Part shown: piece after piece, positions 12,701-27,700 of the stretch
How the letters are laid out: each line of letters begins with the position of its first letter
Position numbering within the stretch: position 1 is the first letter of the stretch
Assembly: GCA_035048495.1 (NCBI GenBank)
Contig: CM068551.1
Coordinates: 14,572,248-14,636,247 of the forward strand
Direction of reading: 5' to 3'
Source of the DNA: Euptelea pleiosperma
Lineage: Eukaryota > Streptophyta > Magnoliopsida > Ranunculales > Eupteleaceae
Length of the DNA: 64,000 nt
Notes under the pieces: generated by a model
Seen by the model: the letters and a program-made list of their open reading frames with translations, nothing else
The model's database searches: none
What the model was told of the DNA's origin: nothing
Made by a program: the position numbers and the translations under genes

Positions 12701-15700
12701 CTAAAAAATCAAACCGAGGGCCCGAAAACATCCGTATAAGTCCCAAAAAGCCATGGTAGTAACAAATCCATAGATTGATGCACCATAGAGCTAATATAAG
12801 CCATTAGAGAGAGATTGAGAAAGAACATCCAAAAAATCAAAAAAACACCAATCGACCGCCCAAACAAGGGATAGGCAGTGAGATGAGGAGTAAAAAAGCA
12901 AGAAACAACAACAATCAACTGAATCAAAGGGAAAGGAGAGCTGCTAGGGTGAAATCGCAACCCAAGAATGCTCCAAAAGTCGCCGGAGGTAAGTAAAGGG
13001 TGAAAGGAAGTTCCCCGAAGCTTCAATCTTTCATGGATCGATGTATAGGTGGATCCAATAGGTTCCTACAACAGTAGGGAGTCAAAACGAAGCAATAAAC
13101 TCAGGCAAGAAGCCCCCATAAGATCAAATTTGTGACTGGTTCACAAACTCATAAAAAATATTTTTCGGAGAAGAAAGGCCTTAAGAGCATCCAAAAAATC
13201 CCAGAAAAATCATTGAAAAACAGGAAAAATCGAGATCTACCAAGGGAGAGAGTTTTGCGAAAAACCTCGAAAAAAATTTCGATTGGCTGATGACGTCATC
13301 TTATGACATGATGACGTCAGCTGATGCCAGAACTCCGACGATCTCCCTCCGGTCGTATTCCCGATGTAAACCAGTAATAAATGGCTCTGATACCAAGTAG
13401 AATCAGTGATTTAGGGTTAGGGTTAGGTTTAGGTTTAGGAAGAAGAAGAAGAAGAGAGAAGGATGTCATGTGAGCTTATGTCAAAAGGACTCCATAAATC
13501 TTATTTATGTAAGTCCTAAATACAAAAGACAAGTATATCCTTCAAGGGCGTATTTATAGAACTACCCCTGATACATATAAAATATGTATTTCTACGTATA
13601 TGATAACATTTTTAATTACTTATCTGTTTTAAAATTTTGGTATTGAACAACAAAATTGGCTGAAGTTAAAAAGTAAATTCACTTCGCCAACAAAAGTTGC
13701 AAAACATTCAACTAATTTTGGTACTGTGGAAAGAATGATGAATCAATGGCCAAGGTATATGTTCAAAGTTTCGGCCGAAACTGAAATGTTTCGTATCGTT
13801 TCAGTTTTGCTATAGGACGAAACTACATACGTTTCGGTTGGTTTCGTCCGAAACCGAATGATACTTCATCTTATGTGTAAATTTGTACTAACGTTTCGTT
13901 CGAGGTTCATGAAGTTTCGTCCGAACCTGAACGATACTTCCGATACATTTCGTAAACGATACCGAAACGATACTGTGTACTTTGAACCATGGTTAATGGG
14001 CCGGGCCTAGTCACCCGAGCCTGTCCTAATGCACGGAGCTAGGCCTGAGCCCAGCCGGCCATTACACCTCTAACAGTTCAGGGCCAAGGCCAGCCCATTA
14101 ATGGATATAACGAGGTGGACCTTTAGTTTTAGGATGGGCCTAATGTAATTTTTATATAAATTTAAGTCCATGCTTGGCCCATTTATCTAACGGGCCTTAA
14201 ATCATACCTGACCTGGCCCATCGGGCCCACAATGCATCCCAAGCCCAAGATCATTTGGACCGGACCTAAGAGGCTATCGGGCTACCCCGGCCCAATAACA
14301 CCTACACATGAGTCATTAGGTAGCTACGGCAAGGTCATGCAGTCATGCTGTTCCTGCTTTATAGATTACAATTTTTGAAAATAAATAGGAAGGTTGCTGA
14401 GGAACATATAACATGTTGACTCATCATATTTGAGCTCGTTGGTACACCTTGAAACTGCCAATTCATGCCTTCCTGACAGGTAGTACGAATCAACACTAAG
14501 TTTTTACACGACATATCTTCTTATTCTACCACTGTCATTTGTCCTTGCTTCTCAGTATGTTCTATTCTGACAAGTGCAATAGACGGTCAAAAAATCTTGT
14601 TTAATTGATCGAAGTGGGTAGCTCCAGTAGACCCATAGATCAAGGAACAAATAGGGTAGGTAGGCCCTGTTTCCCCCAAGAATGATTGATTGAACCATCA
14701 ATAATTTGGAGTTTAATGTGCAATTAGATCAATTTATATGGGGGATCAATATGAATATTATCAATTAGAATAATATATATTCTGTTTGGTTGGACCAATA
14801 AAATGAAGTATATAGGCTCCGTTTAGAAAATACCCAATTGGTAGTGCATGTATTGTATGATTACCACTTGTACCATAAATTATTCCTATTTATACCATAT
14901 AAGCAATCTCAAGCTGCCAATCAATGGTGTAATCTGATGACTACATTGAATATTTGGCGAAAGACAAAATGAATTGGAAAAACAATCAGCCTAAATTAAA
15001 TATGGGGATATGGAGCTAGTGTTGCGTATTGTTGTGATTTATTAGTCTTTTAACTGTGCATCTTCTCGTCTTAATTGACCTTTGCTTTGGATTAGGAGGA
15101 TGCTCAAACACTGGTTTCTAGGCTGCTGGATCAGTTGATGCGTAGTGATAAGTATGGGGAACGCCGCGGTGCAGCATTTGGACTTTCCGGGGTGGTTAAG
15201 GGATTTGGAATTTCATCCCTGAAGAGATATGGAATTGTTGCTGTATTACGTGAAGGGCTGGAAGATAGGTTTGTTCTCCATCTTAGTTAACAACCAGCTT
15301 CTGTACACATAAATGTGTGATCAAATTTTCTGTTTGCATTTTAATTGGGCTGGTAAAGTTTTACTGCTTGTTATCGCAGTCTAATCATGGACACCAGCTT
15401 TTGTGGATACTTAAAATATATGTTTTTTTTTTGTTTGATATTTTGTTTCTTAAGAGTTGGAGTTAAACGTATATGCTATCTCTTTTTATTGACTGAAAAT
15501 CATTTTTAACCTAGCTAACTTGTCATACATAAGACTAAATTAGTGGATGACGTGTTTGAAATTTGTTGTTAAAATAATTCAAAGACCTTTTGTTGGATAA
15601 ATAATGCATAGCCTTCATACCTTGTATGAACCATTACCCCTAGGAGCATTCTCAATGCGCTCTTTTATTATATTTCTTAATTTCACCATTCTGGATCCGA

Positions 15701-18700
15701 TTTCAACAACTGAATCTAGCACATATCATTTGGCATGAATACGGTTATACCTTACATTAAAGATTAGTTAGGTATATCCGACCTGTTGACACCCATACTC
15801 TACACTTACTCTCACTAATGGTTTTAAAAGTTTGTTCGCTTCGTTATAGTTATAGAGATATGTAACTTATTCCTTTCTTGCTTCAAAAAAATCTCTTTAT
15901 TGTTGGACGTGGTGGTGGAAATACGCCTGCAGCATTTAAGTATACAGTCAAGGGTATATGTAATGGATTGATCTCTTCTGTGATAGTGTTCTAAATTTGA
16001 ACTCCTTTTGGATTACAGGAATTCTGCAAAAGCTCGTGAAGGAGCTCTACTGGGATTTGAGTGCCTTTGTGAGAAGCTTGGTAGATTGTTTGAACCGTAT
16101 GTGAAGAGATTTCCTGGTTTGGACATTGTTTTCTTCTTCATATGGATTTGTTCATATATGTGATTCTTTTCTTTTTCCTGGTACAGGTATGTAATTCAAA
16201 TGTTGCCCTTGCTTTTGGTTTCTTTCTCCGATCAAGTTGTGGCTGTTCGTGAAGCTGCCGAATGTGCTGCTCGTGCAATGATGTCTAAACTTAGTGGTCA
16301 GGGAGTGAAGCTCGTCCTTCCTTCGCTTCTTAAGGTGCTTATTTTTGATATGACGACCATATTTTATAATGATATTTTCGGATTTGTGTTGAGAATGGTC
16401 GTATATGATCTTTATATTGTTTTGTTTTTCATTTTCTTTTCTTCTTTGTAGTTTACAGAACTTTATCAATTTATTTAGGCATAGCTGGGGCTGCGGGCGG
16501 CCATCTTGCCTCTGTGTGGGTGGAGGTTTTAAAAGTAATCACGCTCAATACAAGGAAATCTCCATTAAACTTCAACTATAGTTATAAAATGATGATAACT
16601 ATGAGAATCTGCTTAGAAAATGGTTTTCTCGATGGTCCCTATGATCTTCCAACTAACAGAAGTGTGTACCTCTAAATTTTTGCCACAAATTCGTTGAATT
16701 AAATAGGCTCTTCAAATTCAGGCAAAATCGACAATTTGGTTCTGTTGATTGGGGAGAAGTGAAATTCCGAAACAAAAGGACCTATGCAGCATGATATTAA
16801 AATTTGGCGAATTTCGTCGAATTATGACTTGTCGAAGTGAAGTTTACTAGTAATATTTTGGTGATTTATGATGTGTCGAAGATGTAACATGCCGTCAAGA
16901 TGTAACATGTCCTCTAGCATATCATCCTGTTCTACAACCACTAGGTTAGGGGCTGCTTTTCTGCAATCAGAGGACTTACGACCCTCTTGGTCACACTTGT
17001 AATGAACAAACCATTGTATTGCCGTTTCTATTGTTACTCGTGATAGGAACATTAGTAGGTGCTAATCCACCTTTACCTTCGCCACTTCTTTGAGGGTTGG
17101 GTGCTGTCCACTATTTCCGAGGTCATTTTTCCACCGTTCCGAATTGCTCCCAGGCCTCTTTCACGCGGTTGTGGTTGCATCTTCTCAGTTGGTGGTGCTC
17201 GATTATTCGGAAAAACTAGTTTCAAATTTTGTGGCCAATTGTACTACACTGGATACTGTCCAGCAAGCTTGCAACCCAACTAAGCTATGAATATTGAGGC
17301 GCAGATCCATTAAATAAAGGTGAATGACTTCGGTTTCGATCTATGAGAGTTGTACTCATTTCCGCATCTTGCAAAAAATCATTAGTGTACTCCCGAACAG
17401 TTCGTCCTCCTTGCCTATGAGATTATTAGTGCTGAAACAACATTCCGTCATAGTTAATTGGAAGGAATTGGTTTAGTAGTACTCGTTGCATCTTGGACTA
17501 GGTTTGAATTCTCGCATTCCTGGATCGATCCTTCCTTAGCTGAACTTGTTGCCACCACGAGGAAACGTAACCTTTTAATTTGATGGCCATTAATTTAAAT
17601 TTGTTGTTGTGGGGCAGGTCCAAGTACTCAAATAATTTTTTAACCTCGATCAACCAGTCCAAAACTTCTTCTGGCTGCTCTTCTCCAGTGAATTCAGGCA
17701 TATCCACTTTCACACGTAGATCTTTATTACGATCAAGACCCGAATCAACATTAGGTTGCTGTTTTCAGAATGATAGATTATTCTCAATATGAAAAATCAT
17801 CTAGGGATGGATTATTAAACCTTTCTATGGCTGGTTGTGCTCTCCTATTATCACCCTGATAGACAAGGAGTTGACTGTCTCTTGGTTCCCTAACAATCAC
17901 ATCAAGAGGACAAACAATACCGGACTGCTCTAACTTAACACACATCTACGTGGTATACTGCTGTAAAATTTGTCTCCTTCTATAGCCACGTTCTCGTTGC
18001 TGACTGCAGGTTGTGCTTCTTACTTTTACATATTCCGATCTCTAGTGTTCTCATGCCCGACCATCGATCCACAAACTCATAGATCTGAAAATTAGGCTTT
18101 GATACCACTTAAAAGTAAAAGGAACACAATAAAAACCCTAGGTTGAGAGTAGAACTATATGAAGAAATATGAAAAGAAAAATAGAAACTAATTAATAGCG
18201 CATCAAACATGAAATATATTAGAAGTAAACTATATGACTATGATATCTAAGCTTCGGTGATTCCTCCTCGTGGGTCCCTTAGTCAGAGTCAACACTTTGA
18301 CTTTGACTAGAAAACCCAATTTGCACAATCCACAAAAATCAGTCCTTGAACTGTTGATAGAAGGAGCCCTTCCGCTTTTATGATTGATCTTAAATTTTGA
18401 ACAGTATTAGTAGACCCATAGGTCTACTTCATATCCACAAGTCAGGCCAATCCAACAGTTGGATTGAGTTATTTGCTACTATTCAACCTCCAATTTTCTG
18501 TCACCGCATATAATTGAAAAAATATCAGCTACCCCTTCTTTTTATTCCACTTCTTAGGTTGAGTAGTTTTGGCAGTTGTATTTGCATCAGGTTTACCACA
18601 AATTTTAGACGTTTTCACTTAAAATTTCTTTAAATGTGTGTGCAAATGTGGTGTAAGAATCACCAATCAGGCTGATATTTGGTATGTAGATTCCCAGTGG

Positions 18701-21700
18701 ATGGGGCAAATAATCATGGGTCAGTGGGCTTGAAGATTGTGACACATGGTAATTCTTGGCATGCATTAAATGTTTCGTATGTTTCGAACGTTTTTTAATG
18801 TTTCGGTTAGTTTCGCTGAGACAAACTGAGAGAGTACGATACAATCCAAAAAAATAAAAAATATTATTTCATGATTTTGGGAATGTTTTGGAATATTTCG
18901 TAATGTTTTGGGATGTTTCGAAAATTGTTGTTTCGCCATTTTTTCAATGTTTCGTGAATGTTTTGTTTCGGAGTTTGTCTTGGTTTTTCACTTGACCGAG
19001 ACATTCCTCCGAAATGAAATTTTAAACCTTGGGCATGTGGGCTCATTTAAATTCAGTGAGCCGGGGCTAGGACATCAGTCGTCATAAAAAACTTGTGCCA
19101 TTTGTCTCAGAGATAGGTTAGGTATCTGAAATGTGTTGCTTACTTATAAGAAATAAAAAAGCAAGGTACGCTGAAAAATCTTTTTAGTTGTCACACTCAG
19201 ATTAAAGGCCTCTACACAAATATTGACACAATAGGATGACAGGAGAAATTGAGTGGAAAAAGGATGACGTGCAAGTTGGTTCTCTTAAGCAATCTATGAG
19301 GAGAACTAAACAATGAATCATTAATGAGATTATGGGCTGGCAGAAACAGAAGATGAGCACACTTGATGAAACAATCTGATTTGAGGGATTTTCAATTTAA
19401 AGGGGTTCGTGGTGGTTCTAAGAATTAACAATGATATTGAAACAATCTGAGGCACAGATTATTTTGTCTACATATGATACGATCATGCCTGAGGATGGGA
19501 TTGATAATCCCTCTTTTATGTAGAGAATGGATTGAAGACCAACACGTTTGGCTGTGGGATATTGATATTCGCTTAAAAGTGCGTTATTTTCACTATTATC
19601 CTTTAAGCATTATCGCACTCTCCTACGTAAAAATTTTGCAAATAAAAAGATCCGGATCACAAATATTGTTGCTATAGGGTTATTCTCTCAACGACGGAAA
19701 AACCCTATTTTCAGATATTCCCTTCCAACTTATTTATCTGTATAGTTGCAAGTTTCTTTTAAGTGTGTTCTGTGTAGCATTCTCTCACTTCTTGTTAACG
19801 AGGTAAGAGGAAGTGTTGTCTTTTGTTAAAAATGAAAATGATGTCTTTCATGAAAAAAAGTTGCAACTGTTAATTTATATTATATTTATATTTATATATA
19901 CACACCACCTTGGTCGAATTTTTTTGACCATACAATATGTATATATAACATTTCATCTTTTTGACATCCTGCGTTGTATTGATAGTAGGGTGCAAGTGTG
20001 TAACTGCTGTTAATGTTTCTGCCCTTTTGGCAAATTGCCTTTCCTGAGAGGATTGCTATAGAAACATTCAAATTATTTGGTTTGCTCAGGGGCTGGAGGA
20101 TAAGGCTTGGCGAACGAAGCAAAGTAGTGTACAACTGCTTGGTGCTATGGCTTACTGTGCTCCTCAACAACTGTCTCAGTGCCTTCCTCGGATTGTGCCT
20201 AAGCTTACAGAGGTTTATCACCAGTGCAAACTTCAGCTTTCTTTCTGAATTGGTGTTTTCATTTTCTTTTAGTGATCTTTGGTATTATTTCAATCTGCTT
20301 ATTATCCCGTGTTACAGGTGCTGACAGATACCCATCCGAAAGTCCAGTCTGCGGGACAAATGGCCCTTCAGCAGGTGATACTTCGTATCCTAATTATGAA
20401 TAGTGGTTGCATTCTAGTATTGAGGTAACGGTGCCTCCTGCTCTTTTTAGGTCGGGAGTGTGATAAAGAATCCAGAAATATCAGCCCTTGTCCCTACCCT
20501 ATTAATGGGTCTTACGGATCCCAATGAGTATACAAAACATTCTCTTGATGTTCTCCTTCAAGTAAGGTTCTCTTGCATATTTCTATGAGTATTTTTATCT
20601 ATAGTTCTGTCTTTCCTTATTCTCATGTTCTTTTTATTTATGCAGACAACTTTTATCAATTCAATTGATGCACCTTCGTTGGCACTGTTGGTACCAATAG
20701 TCCATAGAGGTTTAAGGGAGAGAAGTGCTGACACTAAAAAGAAAGCAGCCCAGATAGCTGGAAATATGTGCTCATTAGTGACTGAACCGAAGGACATGAT
20801 TCCCTACATAGGGTTGCTCCTTCCTGAAGTCAAAAAGGTATATTCTTTAATGCCTAGATGCTGTACTTAGCACTTTATTAATATCATCATTAAAAATTCT
20901 TGTTCGTGGTTGTTTTTCCTACTGGAACAGGTTCTTGTAGATCCTATTCCAGAAGTTCGGTCTGTTGCTGCCCGGGCTCTTGGATCTCTTATCAAAGGAA
21001 TGGGAGAAGAAAACTTCCCAGATCTTGTGTCATGGTTGCTAGATACACTAAAGTCTGACAGTAGTAATGTTGAACGCTCTGGAGCTGCTCAGGGATTGAG
21101 TGAGGTCAGAATTATTTACTGAGTTACTTTTATTCTGTTTGATGTTTTTGTCATAGTTTAAATGAGGTTCATTATTAGTGTTTTTTCCGTTGTGATTTTT
21201 TTTCTTCCTGATTTCCATTTTTATTTTGTTGGGTTGCTTCATGAGATCGGCTTTACACTTCTCTGTGTTAAGTGTTATAAGCCTCAGTGGTCTGTAAGCT
21301 TTATCACATGTTCTTTAATCCGGGAGATGTATGTAATAGCAATGTCGGTGGGCCACACATTTTCCTTTATGTTAACTAATTTATGATGTAGGCACATCGT
21401 GTGTATGTTGACCTCTGACATTCTGCATTCAAAATGCATCTCGCGGAGAGTTTTGTTCTCTGCTTTTTGACATTTTGTTGAGATTAATGTCCTGGGTGCT
21501 ATGGTTTTTTGGTGAATTAACTAATGCCTATTTCTATTCTGTTAGTCAAAGATGTTGAGGTATTTTAGAAGACCTCTTCTCTTCTCCTCTTCCTCTTGTC
21601 ACACCATGCCTTGAGCCCTTGACCATGAGGAGGACCTAAGATCCAAGAGAGCTTTGATACGGTGTATCTCACACAATTTATTATAATATATATTCTCTAA

Positions 21701-24700
21701 CAATTGATAACATGATCTTATATGTTTTTTTCTCTATATTTAGAGTCCTTATCTTTCTGCTGAGGCTGTTACGCTTGACTAACTCTTTTTGGGAACATAT
21801 GCCCCCAGGTTTTAGCTGCACTTGGTAAGGAATATTTTGAGCACATACTGCCAGATATTATTCGAAACTGTTCTCATCAAAGGGCGTCCGTGCGTGATGG
21901 GTATTTAACACTTTTCAAGGTGAACATATAGAATTATGTAATAGCATACAGTGATTTAAATTTGTTTTTTTTTCATGGCTTTAGTATTTTTTATCTTCTA
22001 ATGGAAATTTTTTTTATAGTATTTGCCAAGGTCATTAGGTGTGACCTTCCAGAACTATTTGCAGCTGGTACTGCCTGCAATTTTAGATGGTAAGTGTACT
22101 TTCTCTTTCATGGACTTTCAGATGTCATATGCTTTAGATGCTAAGCCAGCTTATATTCTTACAGGGCTTGCTGATGAGAATGAATCTGTACGTGATGCGG
22201 CACTCAGTGCTGGGCATGTTTTGGTGGAGCATTACGCAACGACGTCTGTGCACTAAGGATTCCCATACTTGGTGTTTCTTTCGATGAAAGAGCTTCTTAT
22301 AAATTATTACTGACGCGTTCCTGTGTGTATTCTCTTTGTTGTCAATTCAGGTCTTTACCCCTGCTCCTTCCAGCTGTTGAGGATGGTATTTTCAATGACA
22401 ACTGGCGTATTCGACAAAGTTCTGTTGAACTTTTGGGTGATCTCCTTTTCAAGGTAGATCCTATTCAATGATATTGTTAAAAGAGTTCCTTCCCAACTAT
22501 CTTTTGTTTGAAATGATTGTATGTAATCCAGGTTGCTGGGACTTCTGGAAAAGCAATTCTTGAGGGTGGTAGTGATGATGAAGGTGCAAGTACTGAAGCA
22601 CACGGTCGTGCTATCATTGAGGTACTAGGAAGGGAAAAGCGTAATGAAGTCCTTGCTGCAGTGTATATGGTTCGGACTGATGTCAGCATATCAGTACGAC
22701 AGGTAATAACATTGTTTTCCTGTTGATTTCCTTCCAAATGTTTGTTTTGCTCGACTTTCCACAAGTTATTAAGTTCCACACTATTGAGGTATATACTTTC
22801 TGAACCGATGCTGAATGTTAATTCCATTATTCAACTTTATTATTATGGTATTTTTTTTATCAGGCTGCCTTACATGTATGGAAGACTATAGTAGCAAATA
22901 CGCCGAAGACTCTCAAGGAAATAATGCCAGTTTTGATGAACACGCTGATTACTTCTCTTGCATCATCGTCTTCTGAAAGGCGGCAGGTTTGCTTTTCTAT
23001 TCTTTTTGTAGCTCTGTTCGGAATGATACTTCATGAATCTTAAATTTTGTCATTCATAAATTTTCAGGTTGCCGCAAGGTCGCTGGGTGAGCTTGTTAGG
23101 AAGCTTGGTGAGAGAGTCCTTCCATTGATAATCCCAATTTTATCCCAAGGGTTAAAAGACCCTAATACTAGCAGAAGACAAGTGAGATTTCTTCTCCATG
23201 AAATGATATTATGGATATTATCCTCTTGATTTTAAGTGTTGCATTGATAGTGTATAACCTGTTTAAATGATTGCATTTGTGGTTAATAATTGGAAAGGCT
23301 TCTAGCTAGTAGTATTATCACTTTTTTGATAATTTCTTACTGCAGAATTTCACTTACAGTTAATTTGTCTTATAAACCAAAACTTCATTATTTAATACTT
23401 TGCTGCCGTAATGATGAATTATCACTATGTAGGGTCTACATTTAAGAAGAAACCTCTTTCCGTCAATTGTCTTGGGAAGCATGTTTATTTTAGGGGCATG
23501 ATCCGATGAGTCAACTAAGGGCAACATTGAACATGTATTGGCCAACATCCGTTGGCCAAGTGGATGCTGACCCATGTTACAAGGTTCACTTTGGCATTTT
23601 AGTTCCATTGGGTTGGCATAGAAGATTATTTCCCATTGTGTAATTTTGAACCTTCTGATAATATATTGACGCATACTTGGAAGTATTTTAGATCTTTGTA
23701 CATCTACCATTTCTTATTCTTAAGTATTTATGTTGCAATCAGTTACTTTGACTGCCTGCATATTTTGATATTTGGCATGTTTTTGTGGGACCTGGAACGG
23801 AGGTTGGTGTATATGGGTTGGTCGACCCGTGAACCTATTTGTTGGACCCAAACTGAACCAGGTCTGGTATGCGTTTTTGTTATGACATGTTAGGTCCAGT
23901 TTTCGTCTTTAAGGTCTGATTATTTGTAAGCTTTTTGTTGCCCCAAAGGAGACCAACTGTTAACACATCAGTATGTATAATGATGCCAGCAATTGGTATT
24001 AACAGGTCTATATGATTCAGACAGTTCCTTAACCTTCCTGATCAGGCAGTTATCCTCTGATCTGGATCTTCTATTCTGGTGAGATGTGGATCTATGATTT
24101 TCACTCGTATACCACGAAGAAATATAGGAGAGAAGAGGAGGAAGAAGAACAAATAGAAGAAGGGAGGGAAAGGAAAGTGTGTTATGCATATCTAACACAC
24201 ATCATTTACACACACAAACCTATATTCTTTTTAATTACCATAACTAGAGCACTGCAATGACGGGTAGGAAGGTAAATACATAATAGAGATAAGAAAAAAG
24301 CTATTCCATAACAATATTATTCTTCAAATTTGTTCATTTTTCCATAACAGATGCATTGCTGATTAGTTGTTCGGAGTGGGTAGTGAACTGCATATTTGTA
24401 TTCTTTATTTTTTTTTATTATCAGAATGCCTCTGGCACTCCATTAACTGGGGCAACAAACAAGGTCTGAAAACTACCCTTTTTGATGGAGATTGGAGTGC
24501 TTTATTCTTCAAATCATAAGCAGTGCATTCTTTCCCCTCGCCTTATCAGTTTGTTCATTTATGATTTTGGTTCTATATACTATATCCGTTGTGATACTTG
24601 TGGAGTTTGTCCAGTTGAGGTATGGTTGCTCAAGGTGTGGAATCAGTAGGTTTTCAGTGGGATAGACCGGAAGATCATATTTTTGCTTGAGGAGATAGAC

Positions 24701-27700
24701 AGGAAAGAGGAGGAAGGTCCTATCTCTCAAGTAGGAGAGTGGACGTCAAGAAAGAGCTTTTGAATTGTGCCTCCTCGAGGAAATTATGCAGATACAAATT
24801 GAGGCTCAAATGGTTTAGGGACGGGGATAAAAAGACTAAATTCTTCCATAGCATAGCTATACTTGGAGGAGGTGCAACAATATCTTCCAACTCTAGGTTG
24901 ATGAATCGTTGATCGAGGATGAGAGGATTAGAAGCACTATAATAGTTTTATTCAAAGCTATATTCAGAACTTGAGCATTACAGACTGACTTTAGAGGGGT
25001 TGGAGCTCAATTGCTTAAGTTCTGATTAGAGAAAATGGCTGGAAAGGAGTAGGAAATTGTTAAAGCAGTGAATAGTTTGGGAGGTGATAGGGCCCCTAGT
25101 CCTGATGGTCATCCTTTGTTATCAGGCAGTGATATTATGAAGTTGGTGAGGATTTTCATTGAGAGGTGTTCTTTTACTGGAGACACAGCACATTCATTAT
25201 CCTTATTCCTAAAAAAGAAGGTGCTACACATCTGTCTGATTATTGGCCTATCGGTTTAGTGGGGAGCACTTATAAGATTATTTCCAAAGTTCTTGTGTCA
25301 AGATTGAAGTGATGGAGTGTGTTATATCTTCTTCTCAGGGAGCCTTTATGAAAGGGAAGCAGATTCTTGATGGGATTCTTATAGCTAGCGAATGTATTGA
25401 CACGAGACTTCGGGGGTCTGAGCTTGGCATCATTATCAAACTCGACATGGAAAACGCATACGATCACGTGAATTGGAATTTTTTGGATTACATGTTGGGC
25501 ATGATGGGTTTTGGTCTCGTATGGAGGTGGATCAAGGTATGCATCATGATAGTGTAATTTTCTATTATGATTAATGGAGCACCTGGATTTGTAATTTAAG
25601 TCCCCGAAGAAAATTTTTTTGGGTGTGTTGAGAAAAATGAAATTTATGCTAATATTGGATTCCATGCTATTCCACAATTGAAGGAGCTGAAACCAGCCCT
25701 GAATCATGCCGGAGTATGCAGAGACTGGGCTATAGAAGCCTTGAAGTTTTGAAGCCCTAACGCTAGTAAAGTTTTGATGAAGGTGATAGTAGAAGCTAAG
25801 GCATTCCTTTTCTCAGGCCTGAGAAGAGAAGGTAGAAGTCTTATTCATATCAGAGAAGAAGGAAGAAAATGGATAAAGGAGGCTATCTTTCCAACTGAGG
25901 TAGGATCATGGTTGCTTGGAATCTTCAAGGAGGTCATCAAAGCTAAAAATTCTAGACCACCCTGGATAAAATTTACGCTATGCTTCAGGGGAGATGCTTT
26001 ATCGCCGAAGAGAAGAAGAATATGGGCGGGAGATTCGTTAGATTTTCCGATGTAAACCCTTCAGAACGTAACAAGACCTTCTATTTTCCGGAAGGACGAG
26101 CGCTTGGTGGTTGGATTAAGCTGGCTACTAGCTTGTCCTTAGAGCAGAACCATCTCATGGCCCCTGCATCGGTGGCAATAAATTCCCATAGCTAGAGCTT
26201 GTTAGTGGGTATTCCTCAAGTATCAGGAGAAAACATTATGTTTAACATTTCTTCTAGATATGATGGGGGGAAGGTTACATTCGGACGGTGGAACACGGCT
26301 ATGGTTTGCGAATCATTTGACGATAGCACATCATGGGAGGACATCGCAGTCGCACTTACATGGATTTCATGATCCTCGTCTCTTTTCTACCTTATTTCGT
26401 CCGGCATAGAAAATGAGTTTTTTTTCGTCGATAATCTAAAAATCCTTAAGTTAACTCGTAATTTGACCTCAATCAAAGTGGGGGGACGCCATTGTTTATG
26501 TAAGCAGGTGGTGGCCAGTGGTAAATGCGATCACGTTGACGGTTGAACCTGTTTCTACTCCGATGTGGATCACGGTCCGAGGATTACCATTTCATGTGTG
26601 GAGTCCTACCTTTTTTGAATGTATTGGACGCTACACTGGAGGGTTAATCGAGGTTGCAAAGGCGTCATTACCGGATCTGATTTAAGCAAAGTTAGATTGA
26701 GGGTTTGAGGTAGTATCGGTTGAATTAGATAATTAGGGTTAGGGTTAGGTTTTGTATCCAAGAGAGAAGAGAGAGAAGAGAGGGAGAGAGAAGAGAGAAG
26801 GATGTCATCTGATTAGGTCACAATGACTTCATAAATCTTATTTATATAAAAGACTACAAGTGAAAGACAAGTATACTCCTCACATCAAGGGGTAATAGCC
26901 AAATACGCTATATACGTATAAAATACGTATCTGATAACACCCCCCCTCAAGTTGGTGCATAGATATTTCGCATGCCTAACTTGCATAAACATCTGTGAAG
27001 TTGCCAACTGGGAACTCCTTTGGTGAAGACATCCGCTACTTGCTCATCGGTCTTCACAAATGGAGTACAGACTTCTCCAGATACAATCTTCTCCCTAATG
27101 AAGTGACGATCCACTTCAATGTGTTTAGCCCGATCATGCTGTACGAGGTTATGAGCAATACTGATGGTAGCCTTGTTGTCGCAATACAAGCTCACAGACC
27201 CCGAGATTGGAAAACCAAGTTCAGCAACTAACATTTTCAACCAGAGCATTTAGCACAAGCCATGGGCCATTGCCCCGAATTTTGCCTCTGCACTGGATCT
27301 GGCAACTATAGGTTGCTTCTTGCTCCTCTAAGTAACTAAATTGCCCCCAACAAAGTTGCAATAGCCTAAAGTAGACCGCCTATCATCCTTGGCGCCGTAC
27401 CAATCGCATCAGTGTATGACTCAACTCTCATGTGGTCATTCTTCTGGAAGAGAATGCCTCTGCCAGGGGCAGACTTAAGGTATCTCAGAATCCTATGTGT
27501 TGCCTCTAAATGGACCTCCCTAGGAGAATGCATGTATTGGCTGATAACACTAACCGTATAGGCAATATCTGGTCGAGTCAAGGAGAGATAGATCAATCTC
27601 CCAAGTAGTCACTGAAAACCTCCCCCCCCCCCCCCCCCCTCGCATCCTGTTGAAGCTCGCTGCTTGAGTTGGCCAACTGGTGATTCTGCTCTATGGGGGT

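Larger units (their letters stand above)
7630..13608 (-). mobile_element. Copia-1: full-length but broken Ty1/copia LTR retrotransposon
   Basis: Minus-strand element with LTRs at 13396-13608 (5') and 7630-7869 (3'). It has a primer-binding site for initiator tRNA-Met at 13384-13395 and a polypurine tract at 7870-7878. The target duplication is TTTTT (7625-7629 and 13609-13613; low complexity, so weak alone). Domain order on the minus strand is gag, CCHC knuckle, protease, integrase, RT, RNase H, the copia order. LTR ends are TG...CT rather than TG...CA. Coding is broken by an inserted small element (11953-12288), an in-frame stop at 9670-9672 and frameshifts near 8605, 8345 and 8200. The LTRs differ in length (213 and 240 bp), so it is not recent. 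Confidence 0.93.

Noticed and set aside
16822..17052. Minus-strand ORF as a zinc-finger host protein
   Set aside because: The HYKCDQEG...[10 protein letters not shown] stretch is a degraded gypsy gag knuckle, next to a gypsy capsid fragment and a retroviral-type primer site.
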